Shown: in pieces, positions 57,303 to 64,000 of the stretch
Position numbering within the stretch: the stretch's first letter is position 1
How the letters are laid out: every line of letters starts with the position of its first letter
Assembly: GCA_965221785.1 (NCBI GenBank)
Contig: CBDCSR010000003.1
Coordinates: forward strand, 310,001 to 374,000
Source: BD2-11 sp965221785
Lineage (GTDB): Bacteria; Gemmatimonadota; Gemmatimonadetes; Longimicrobiales; Gaopeijiaceae
Length of the DNA stretch: 64,000 nt
Direction of reading: 5' to 3'
Position numbers and translations under genes: made by a program
Notes under the pieces: generated by a model
What the model was told of the DNA's origin: nothing
The model's database searches: none
What the model saw: only the letters and a program-made list of their open reading frames with translations

Positions 57303-60300
57303 ATGTCAGAAAGGCCTTTCGGGGCGGGACACACACAAGCCCACCAAGGCAGTCCCCGCCCAACTTTTCGTTTGGTGACCTTCGGCGGTCCCACGTTGCT
57401 CGCCGGTACCAGGCATGTTCCGTTGTCTCCGCTCAGAGCGGCATTGCTCGGCCTGCTCGCGACCGCCCCGGACGGCGTGTCGACAGCGCGCGCCATCGGT
57501 CTGCTCTGGCAGCCCGCGCCTTCCGGTCGGCTCAGACACCGCATGAGTCAGCTCATCTATTCGCTGAACCGGGAGTTTCCCGAGCGGCTGGTGGTCAGGA
57601 AACATGACCGCCAATACCTGAGCGCGGCGATTGCCACGGACTACAGCGTCCTCCTGGGGACGATCTCGGACGAGCGCCTTTTCGAAGCCGCTGAACTGTG
57701 CAAACGAGAGTTTCTCTCGGAACTGCCCAAGTCCCCCTCGCATGGTTTCTCGCAATGGCTGAACGAAAGGAGGCTCCGGATCCGATCCCGGATCCGAAGG
57801 GCTGCCGTGCAACAATGGACCGGCCTGAGCCGCCAGGGCCGGTGGCATCGGGCCGTCGCCGCGGCTCGAATCCTGATTTCGCTCAACCCGTATGACGAGC
57901 GGGCCCTTCGGATGCTGATTCGGGCCGAGGCGATGACCGGAAGGGTAGGCGAGGCTGAGGCGGCCTTTCACAATTTCGTGGAATGGTCCGAGACGGGTAA
58001 CCCGGAGTGGTCCCCGGATGCGGCGACGCTGTCGCTGGTCCGCCGCCTGCATGACATGCGCGGGCAGGCCAGCACGAAGCCCGCTTCCCGACGGGTGGAG
58101 GGCCACCCCCTGATCGGGCGCGCCGAAGAACTGGCCGCGCTCCTGGGGGCGTTACTCCCTAGTCCCGGAGACGGGTTGCGCGTGGTCGTGTTGCGCGGCG
58201 AGCGCGGAATCGGGAAGACGCGGCTCGCAGAAGAAGCCCTCGGCCGGGGCCTGGTGACCGGTATCCGAACCATTCGCAGCCAAGCGACGAGCCCCAAGCC
58301 GGCCTCCTTCCTGGACACCCTCCTGGACGCGCTGAGATCCTCCGGTCTCGACGCCGACATCAACCAACTGGCGGAACCCTGGCGCGGCATCATCCAGAGA
58401 CTGCTGTCAAGGTCCCCCAGCGGTACGGAATCATCAGCCGAACCGGGCGCGGCTGTGGCCGGTCGATCCGGCCGGCGATGCCTTGAAGCAGTCTGGCGGT
58501 TGCTTATGGAGGTCACCCGGAACAAGCCCACCATCCTCTTCATCGATGATTTCCAATGGGCTGATTCGGATTCGATAGCAGGCCTGCAGTATGTTCTGGA
58601 GCGATGGCCCTCCCTCCCTTTGGCTGTCATGCTCGCGACGCGGACCGATGGCCTGCGTGAGAAGGACTCCGTCAGCCGGCTGCTGCGTGGTTCCCTGGTG
58701 CGATACGAGCCGAGCGAGTTCTTTCTCGGCGAACTCAGCAAGGGGGCTGCCGCCGACCTGGCGAACACCATTTCCGCTGGCCGGATGAAGGCGGGGGTGC
58801 GGGACCGGATCGTTGAGTTGAGCGGCCAGCACCCGTTCTTCATCGTGCAACTCGCCCTCCAGGCCAACTTGAGCCAGCGCCTGCCGAACCTCGATCCGGG
58901 CGACTTCGTGCCGGTCCCGCAGTCCATCGCCAGAGTCTTCGCGGACCGCCTGACCGAGTTGGATGACGACGGCGAACGTGCACTGCAGCTTCTCACCGTC
59001 CTTGGGCGTCCCATGGGGGTCGACACGTTGTCCGAATTGTCCGGCAGGTCGCACGACTCGTGCCTGCAGGCGCTCGACCGGCTGCAGCAGTCCCGGCTGG
59101 TCGAATGGGACCCGCGCGGGTTTGTCGCACGCTACGAACTCATCCTGCATACGGTCTACGATCGAATGAACGTCGCGCGGAGGGCATGGGTCCACAGTCG
59201 CGTTGCTGCCCATCTGGATGGTGCGACCACAACGACATCGGCGGAGCTGGCGAAGCACTATCACCATGCCCGCATGCGGGCTCACGCGCTCCGGCACGCC
59301 GTGGCCGGAGCAAGGGCCGCGGAGAAGGCGGGTGCTTTCGCGGAGGCCGCCAAGCTCTTCGTCCTCGCCCGGAAAGACACCGACAATCCGCGGATCCGCG
59401 GCCGAATCGCCGCCCGCGCCGCTCGTCTTCACTACTTGTGCAGGGACACCGTGGAGGGACCGGCGTGTTTGACCGAAGCTGCGGTTCAGCTTCGAAGCTT
59501 CGAACGCCCCGAGGGCGCCCTGATTGCCGACCTCCTGCGCGTCGATCTGCTCGCCAGCAAGGGCTCCCGGTCTCCGCGAGAGGCGGCAACCGGCATCCGT
59601 GAACTCGGACGCGCCGCCGAGGAGCAGAGGCACTGGAAGGCGGCCGTCAAGGCTATCGACCTCGAACTCCACATCCACAGAAGAGAAGGACATGGCCCCG
59701 AGGCGGACAGGGTCGCCGCTCACGCCCGAGCGCTGCTGGGGCGTGTTGCACCGGAGTCACGGGGCCCCCTGCATGCCAGCCTCGCACTCCATCATCAGGG
59801 TGACTTCGATGCGGGGCTCGGGCATGCCCGCGAAGCCATCGCCATCGCCCGCCGGATGCGTGCCCCGGATGACCTGCTGCGGGCCCTGGCGCGGTTCGTT
59901 TCGATTCAGGCCGCAAGGGGGCTCATGGCCGATCCGGAGGTCATCTCGGCGGTGGAGGAGGGGGAGAAGCTGGCGGGCAACTGCGACGATTTCGCCGATC
60001 ACTTCAACCTGTTGGTCAGTGCAGGTACCGGATACCGCGCGGTCGGACGCCTCGACGAGGCAAGAAACTGGCTTGCCAGGGCGGGGCCGCTGCTTGCCGG
60101 GGTGAATGTCTGCGAAGCGCATGTTTCCCTGGAATGCAAGATGGGAGAGCTGGCGCTGGCGGCGAGGGACCTGGACCTGGGCGTCGTACATTTTGCTCGG
60201 GCCCGGGAACTCTGGATACCCGGAATGGGGCGCCATCTGGAGATCATCAGCCATGCGGGCGCCAGCCTGACCGCGCTGCACACGGGGGAGGTGTCGGAAG

Positions 60301-60626
60301 CCCGTGCGATGGCAGCCGACACCCCCGAACCGCCAGCAAGCTGGTTCGAGGATCCGTGGGTGTTCGCGTTGCTCGAGGCCCGCGTGTGCGAGTGGGGGGG
60401 CACCATCGGCGCGGGTGCGGACGCCATCAGCGACATAGCGATGCTTATCGAGACAACTCAGCCGGCCCATTGGGCGCGGCTCAAGTTCGAGGAGGCGCTC
60501 CTGCGGCTACGCCACTCGCTCCCCCAGCGATACGAGGTCACGGAGACGGCCGCGGAAGCGGCAGCCGACCTGGGGATCGATCGCTGGGTCGGGATCCTGA
60601 AGGCGGCACGACGACGAGCACGCTAG
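57303..60626 (+). CDS. Giant BTAD/AAA ATPase/TPR-type transcriptional regulator
   Basis: 1107 residues. A winged-helix (FRLVTFGGPTLLAGTRHVPLSPLRAALLGLLATAP..) is followed by a BTAD-like helical domain (about 115-255), a STAND-type ATPase with Walker A LRGERGIGKTRLAEEAL and Walker B ILFIDDFQWADSDSIAG (about 270-480), and a long alpha-helical TPR-like region to the end. This is the architecture of SARP/MalT-like signalling proteins. It has no C-terminal LuxR HTH, so DNA binding should be through the N-terminus. The ligand is unknown. Confidence 0.85.
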   Translation: MSERPFGAGHTQAHQGSPRPTFRLVTFGGPTLLAGTRHVPLSPLRAALLGLLATAPDGVSTARAIGLLWQPAPSGRLRHRMSQLIYSLNREFPERLVVRKHDRQYLSAAIATDYSVLLGTISDERLFEAAELCKREFLSELPKSPSHGFSQWLNERRLRIRSRIRRAAVQQWTGLSRQGRWHRAVAAARILISLNPYDERALRMLIRAEAMTGRVGEAEAAFHNFVEWSETGNPEWSPDAATLSLVRRLHDMRGQASTKPASRRVEGHPLIGRAEELAALLGALLPSPGDGLRVVVLRGERGIGKTRLAEEALGRGLVTGIRTIRSQATSPKPASFLDTLLDALRSSGLDADINQLAEPWRGIIQRLLSRSPSGTESSAEPGAAVAGRSGRRCLEAVWRLLMEVTRNKPTILFIDDFQWADSDSIAGLQYVLERWPSLPLAVMLATRTDGLREKDSVSRLLRGSLVRYEPSEFFLGELSKGAAADLANTISAGRMKAGVRDRIVELSGQHPFFIVQLALQANLSQRLPNLDPGDFVPVPQSIARVFADRLTELDDDGERALQLLTVLGRPMGVDTLSELSGRSHDSCLQALDRLQQSRLVEWDPRGFVARYELILHTVYDRMNVARRAWVHSRVAAHLDGATTTTSAELAKHYHHARMRAHALRHAVAGARAAEKAGAFAEAAKLFVLARKDTDNPRIRGRIAARAARLHYLCRDTVEGPACLTEAAVQLRSFERPEGALIADLLRVDLLASKGSRSPREAATGIRELGRAAEEQRHWKAAVKAIDLELHIHRREGHGPEADRVAAHARALLGRVAPESRGPLHASLALHHQGDFDAGLGHAREAIAIARRMRAPDDLLRALARFVSIQAARGLMADPEVISAVEEGEKLAGNCDDFADHFNLLVSAGTGYRAVGRLDEARNWLARAGPLLAGVNVCEAHVSLECKMGELALAARDLDLGVVHFARARELWIPGMGRHLEIISHAGASLTALHTGEVSEARAMAADTPEPPASWFEDPWVFALLEARVCEWGGTIGAGADAISDIAMLIETTQPAHWARLKFEEALLRLRHSLPQRYEVTETAAEAAADLGIDRWVGILKAARRRAR

Positions 60627-60788
60627 CGGGGGGTGGCGAGCGCGGGCAGGGCGGGGGCCACGTCCACCGTGTGCACAAGCAGGTCCGATCGTCTCGGCTG
60701 CACCCCCGCCCCCCAGGAAGATCAGGGGCCCGTGTCGGTCGTCCCATCCCGCCATTCCGTCGCCCGAGGTCTTCCGCTTGCTTGTACC

Positions 60789-61337
60789 ATGCCGCCGACG
60801 CACAGCAAGCTGATCCACGACCGGTCTCGCCGGAGCCTCCGGACGATCTACGCCGACCTCGTCCGCGAGGCCCGGCACATCGATGTGGCCGTCGATCGGA
60901 TCCGGCTCTCCGGCATCGATCTCGCCTACGAGGACCTGGACTCCGTGGAAGAACTGCGCGTCCTCACCACCGAGATCAATGCGGCAACGCTCAAGTTCGA
61001 GGCCGAGGCGATCCTGGCCGATCCCCAGCGCAGCCACAATCTGCGCGTCGTCGTGCGCCTGCTCGCCGAAGAGCGCCTCCGGGTCCGTTGCGCGCCCCTC
61101 CTCGACTGGGCGCCCAACTTCTCCGTCTTCGTCGATCCGCAGGGACGCTGCGATCTGCTCCTGGGCGTCCACTGGTTCCAGATTCCCTACCCCTCGCGCG
61201 GGCCGGCGCTCGCCGTGGTCCACAGGGGCGGGGAGGCCGACGGCGTGCGAGCGCGATTTCAGGAGATGTGGGACCTCGCGCACGACATTGGTCCCGCGCT
61301 GCGCGGCGTCTTTGAGGCCGCCGGGCGCGCAACTTGA
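60789..61337 (+). CDS. Small PLD-like (phosphatidyltransferase-fold) protein, active site missing
   Basis: 182 residues from the ATG at 60789. The pattern RSLRTIYADLVREARHIDVAVDRIRLSGIDLAYEDL, LRVVVRLLAEERLRVRCAPL and NFSVFVDPQGRCDLLLGVHWF, followed by ARFQEMWDLAHDIGP, resembles the single PLD-like domain of nuclease/helicase-associated proteins, but no HxKxxxxD motif is present. The assignment is therefore tentative. It ends 47 bp before tRNA-Asn. Confidence 0.5.
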   Translation: MPPTHSKLIHDRSRRSLRTIYADLVREARHIDVAVDRIRLSGIDLAYEDLDSVEELRVLTTEINAATLKFEAEAILADPQRSHNLRVVVRLLAEERLRVRCAPLLDWAPNFSVFVDPQGRCDLLLGVHWFQIPYPSRGPALAVVHRGGEADGVRARFQEMWDLAHDIGPALRGVFEAAGRAT

Positions 61338-61384
61338 CACGCTAACGGCCTTGGGGTACGGTTGCTGGCTACTGCAGGCGGTCT

Positions 61385-61457
<73 letters not shown>

Positions 61458-61491
61458 TTGGAGAATCTTCCGAGGTTGATACGGGCGCCCG

Positions 61492-61525
61492 CGAGGCCCC
61501 GGAGGGCACTGCCTCCGGGGCCTCG
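61492..61525. terminator. 14-bp GC-rich hairpin after tRNA-Asn
   Basis: CGAGGCCCCGGAGG and its exact complement form a stem around a 6-base loop. No T-run follows. It is 35 bp downstream of the tRNA and 76 bp downstream of the minus-strand barrel gene's stop, so it could end both transcripts. Confidence 0.5.
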
Positions 61526-61601
61526 TCCTGTCCGGCTCTGACGGGCTGGCGGGTGCGTTGGCCGAACCCCGGAACCACAGCGACCCGGGCCTGCGCGTCC
61601 T

Positions 61602-62756
61602 TCAGGGCCGGTAGCTGAAGAGCAGCGATCCGCTGTAGCGCTCGAAATAGGCGTCGCCGATCTCCGTCTCCGCCCGGGTCCAGCCGATTCGGAAGCGGCC
61701 GTCGACGGCGTCGGTGAGTTGCCGGCTGACGCCTACGTACACCCGCGATGCATTGTCCGCCTCTTCGCCCGGAATCAGGCGGATGAACTCCGTTTCGGTC
61801 AGGTAGTCCTTCGCGGTAAGCACCGCCGTGACATGGGCCCTCATGTCCGCGGGCAAGGGGATCGACACGACGGTGTTTACCGAGACCGCGTTGTACTCGG
61901 TCCGGCTGGCATTGGATCTGTTGATCGTGCCCCGGATGCCGACCTCCGCGGTGACCCCCGGCGACTCGAACCCATCCGAAGATTCCAGCCCGTCATACCG
62001 CCACAGCGCACCCAGCTGATAGGCCTGGTCCCGGCGGAAGGGATCAGGTTCATAGCGAGTGCCCTGTTTCGGATACCGGAATTCGGTGAACGATCCGTAG
62101 AAACGCATCGTCAACCTCGCCGCGTTCCACATCCGTGCCTGCGCGGCACCCAGTTCGAACCCGATCCTGTTGCGGTCGAGCAGATCGAGTTGCGGCACGA
62201 TTTCCTGGGCGTTGTAGTCGGCCCGGCCGCCCTCGACGCTCACATCCCAGTAGGTCCCGCCTATTTCCCGTGTCTGGAAGAGCGCCGCGCCTTCGTAGTT
62301 CGTGTAACCCGGCTCCAGGAACAGGGGAGTGGGCGTGCGGTCAGCCACATCGCGGCCTCCTGCCCGCCCGTTGAATTGCAGGACGCCGTGGTTCGTCGTT
62401 GTGCGGAACACGGCGTCGAGCACCCCGCTCGAAACACGGGGCGCATAGTCGCGCAGTTTGAAGCCGTACGCGTCGAACTGCCGGACACCGCCATCCAGTG
62501 TGACGGTGAGGCCGTCGAACCCGTTGGCGTTCGAGTTCAGAACGGCACGGACCCCCAGTTCGGCGCTCGTCGCCCAGGCCTGATCGACGCTGTCGACCAC
62601 GGCAAGCGTCACGGACGGTATTCCTCCGCCATACCGTTCCACATGCGTCCCGCCGGTAAAGACCAGGTCCGTCACGCGCGCCTGGGCGGAGAGCGTCGCA
62701 CCCCATCCGGTACCCATGAGGACGACGAGGGTCGCGATCCGCGCGGAACAGCTCAT
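61602..62756 (-). CDS. Outer-membrane beta-barrel protein
   Basis: 384 residues with signal peptide (ARIATLVVLMGTGWGATLSAQA) and many amphipathic strands with alternating aromatic residues (LTMRFYGSFTEFRY, AYQLGALWRYDG, ..EIGDAYFERYSGSLLFSYRP). The C-terminus ends with aromatic-rich FSYRP but not with the canonical final Phe. Probable OM porin-like or structural barrel; ligand unknown. Its ATG overlaps the coiled-coil gene's stop (ATGA). Confidence 0.7.
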   Translation of the reverse strand: MSCSARIATLVVLMGTGWGATLSAQARVTDLVFTGGTHVERYGGGIPSVTLAVVDSVDQAWATSAELGVRAVLNSNANGFDGLTVTLDGGVRQFDAYGFKLRDYAPRVSSGVLDAVFRTTTNHGVLQFNGRAGGRDVADRTPTPLFLEPGYTNYEGAALFQTREIGGTYWDVSVEGGRADYNAQEIVPQLDLLDRNRIGFELGAAQARMWNAARLTMRFYGSFTEFRYPKQGTRYEPDPFRRDQAYQLGALWRYDGLESSDGFESPGVTAEVGIRGTINRSNASRTEYNAVSVNTVVSIPLPADMRAHVTAVLTAKDYLTETEFIRLIPGEEADNASRVYVGVSRQLTDAVDGRFRIGWTRAETEIGDAYFERYSGSLLFSYRP

Positions 62757-63643
62757 GCGGTGTGCTCGCCCCCGATGCGCTGGCGAAACTCCTCCGCACG
62801 CGCCCTGGCAATGTCTCGTCTCTCGATCACGAACTCCCTGGACTGTTGCAGTTCCTCGAGGCGCTGCGACAACTCCTCGCTGCCGATCAGGTCCTCCGCA
62901 TTGTCGGACGTCGCGTCTGGTCCCACGGGCACACGAAGGTCGCCGAAGCGGGAGAGATCCGCTCCGAAATCCCGCACCATGCGCGCATGACGCTGCCGCT
63001 GCTCGAGCAAGTCGATCTGGGCGTCGATGTCGAGCAACAGCAGGTCATGGCGTCTCGCATACCGCTCCAGCAGGTCCGCCTTGGCCCGGATTTCGTCCCG
63101 GGTGTCGCCGGGGTCGATGTTGATTTCCGGGAACGGATCGTCGTCGATTTCGATGGGGCGTTCAAGCTGGTCGGCGTCGTCGTTCAGGAGGGCGATCCGG
63201 CGACCGATGAGGTCGCGCGCGCGCGCATCAGGGGCCTGTGCAAGCTCCTCGACCAACTCGTCCAGCTCGTCCAATACGCTCGACAGGTGGGAGCGCCGGG
63301 CCTGTTCCAGCTGGCCCGCGGCGTCGTCGAGATCCCTGTTGCTCTGCTCCAGCCCCCGCGCCTGCTCCTGATAGATCGCCAGAGCACGCTCGTACCGGGC
63401 CTGATCGCCGGACTGCCGAGCCTCGGTCACCTCGTCGAGAGCGTCGTCGAGAAGGTCGCGCTCGAGATCGCGGGCGCGGAGGGCGGCGTTGTAGGCACTC
63501 TCCGCCGCGCGATACGTGGATCGCTCCACATCCTGCGATTCCGCAGCGGAGGGAAGGGCTGCGCACAGACCCGCGGCCAGGGCCACCAGGCGGAGCAGTC
63601 CCGCCGGCTTCCGTCCTTTGCCCTGTGCGGCCGATGGGGCCAT
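62753..63643 (-). CDS. Exported coiled-coil protein
   Basis: 296 residues with signal peptide (LLRLVALAAGLCAALPSAAESQ) and almost entirely charged, heptad-like helices (ARDLERDLLDDALDEVTEARQ, SEELSQRLEELQQSREFVIERRD), broken by an acidic Pro-rich part (IEIDDDPFPEINIDPGDTRDEI). Likely a periplasmic partner of the barrel protein made from the same transcript. No family recognised. Confidence 0.75.
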   Translation of the reverse strand: MAPSAAQGKGRKPAGLLRLVALAAGLCAALPSAAESQDVERSTYRAAESAYNAALRARDLERDLLDDALDEVTEARQSGDQARYERALAIYQEQARGLEQSNRDLDDAAGQLEQARRSHLSSVLDELDELVEELAQAPDARARDLIGRRIALLNDDADQLERPIEIDDDPFPEINIDPGDTRDEIRAKADLLERYARRHDLLLLDIDAQIDLLEQRQRHARMVRDFGADLSRFGDLRVPVGPDATSDNAEDLIGSEELSQRLEELQQSREFVIERRDIARARAEEFRQRIGGEHTA

Positions 63644-63656
63644 GACCCGCCTCGGT

Positions 63657-64000
63657 TTACGCGTCGATGCCGTATTTCTCGAGCTTGTAGTAGAAGGCGC
63701 TCGACTTCAGTCCGAGCAGTCTGGCGGCCTCCGCCTTGACTCCGCCCGCCCGCTCGAGAGCCTGCCTGAGGAGCCTCTCCTCAATACCCTCGACCACCTC
63801 GTTCAGGTTCTTACCGCCCTCGGGCAGGTCGTCCGCCCGGGACACGACGTCTCCCGCCTTCATCGCAGGCAGATCCCCGGCATCGATCGTGGCACCGTCC
63901 GCAAGCAGGAGCGCCCGCTCGATAACGTTCTCGAGCTCGCGCACATTTCCCGGCCACGCGTAGCTGCTCAGCCTGTCCATCGCCTTCGCGTCGACCCCGC
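63657..64000 (-). CDS. Sigma54-dependent activator, C-terminal part only
   Basis: The frame is open through the window edge, so most of the gene is outside. Visible: GVDAKAMDRLSSYAWPGNVRELENVIERALLLADG, the last part of the sigma54 AAA+ domain, and a Fis-type HTH in LLRQALERAGGVKAEAARLLGLKSSAFYYKLEKYGI. NtrC-like response regulators have this end. Which sensor or promoter it serves cannot be seen. It lies upstream of the coiled-coil gene, 13 bp away, and may be cotranscribed. Confidence 0.9.
   Translation of the reverse strand, partial: GVDAKAMDRLSSYAWPGNVRELENVIERALLLADGATIDAGDLPAMKAGDVVSRADDLPEGGKNLNEVVEGIEERLLRQALERAGGVKAEAARLLGLKSSAFYYKLEKYGIDA

Overview
GC-rich, densely packed chromosomal window from a free-living heterotrophic bacterium. 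The gene mix suggests a Gemmatimonadota-like organism, but this is inference from gene content only: there is no rRNA here. Supporting features are many exported enzymes and lipoproteins (PIG-L deacetylase fused to a glutaminase-like domain, beta-propeller lipoprotein, exported amidohydrolase, exported cyanophycinase), a plant/Chlamydia-type FabI, a SUF operon with SufU and a Rieske ferredoxin, a BTAD-type giant regulator, and frequent ATGA/GTGA start-stop overlaps.

Layout. 1-3.3 kb: a GcvT-like gene cut by the window edge, facing a dimethylglycine/sarcosine dehydrogenase-like flavoprotein, with a perfect 22-bp palindrome between them. 3.4-9.9 kb: minus-strand exported proteins (two DoxX paralogues, propeller lipoprotein, PIG-L enzyme, periplasmic asparaginase-like protein). 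10.2-10.9 kb: VapBC toxin-antitoxin pair. 10.9-15.5 kb: complete BMP-type (nucleoside-like) ABC transporter. 15.7-19.3 kb: NSS symporter and an aconitase-family protein with reversed domain order. 19.4-19.6 kb: tRNA-Val and tRNA-Glu. 19.6-25 kb: alpha/beta hydrolase, FabI plus class III aminotransferase, DUF2157-like protein plus CaCA antiporter. 25.2-28.6 kb: NAD-dependent DNA ligase diverging from an RNA ligase-family protein. 28.7-32.7 kb: amidohydrolase, class V PLP enzyme, TPR lipoprotein. 32.7-38.6 kb: SUF operon (C, B, D, Rieske, S, U) behind a good sigma70-type promoter with a Fur/PerR-like 7-1-7 dyad at the start site. 38.7-44.9 kb: five-gene molybdenum hydroxylase operon whose FAD subunit carries the four-cysteine insertion of 4-hydroxybenzoyl-CoA reductase. 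45-48.4 kb: bacilliredoxin, arginase and an M20 deacylase. 48.9-52.8 kb: FdxA-type ferredoxin, cobalamin adenosyltransferase, AAC(6')-like acetyltransferase, DsbA-like lipoprotein. 53-55.2 kb: a disrupted accessory patch with a lipoprotein gene split by in-frame TGA, a PAS-domain fragment and an AT-rich dyad. 55.2-56.1 kb: exported cyanophycinase-like peptidase. 56.4-61.3 kb: AraC-like HTH protein, 1107-residue BTAD/AAA/TPR regulator and a small PLD-like protein, ending at tRNA-Asn. 61.6-64 kb: outer-membrane barrel, exported coiled-coil protein and the C-terminus of a sigma54 activator.

Themes. Nitrogen-rich compound use recurs (asparaginase-like, arginase, M20 deacylase, cyanophycinase, nucleoside uptake, methylated amine oxidation). 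Iron-sulfur biogenesis lies close to enzymes that need it (the Mo hydroxylase with three cluster types, ferredoxin, aconitase-like protein). The least explained parts are the 53-55 kb patch, the HTH/BTAD/PLD-like cluster, the reductase-like operon with an embedded DUF1460 lipoprotein, and the paired ligases.
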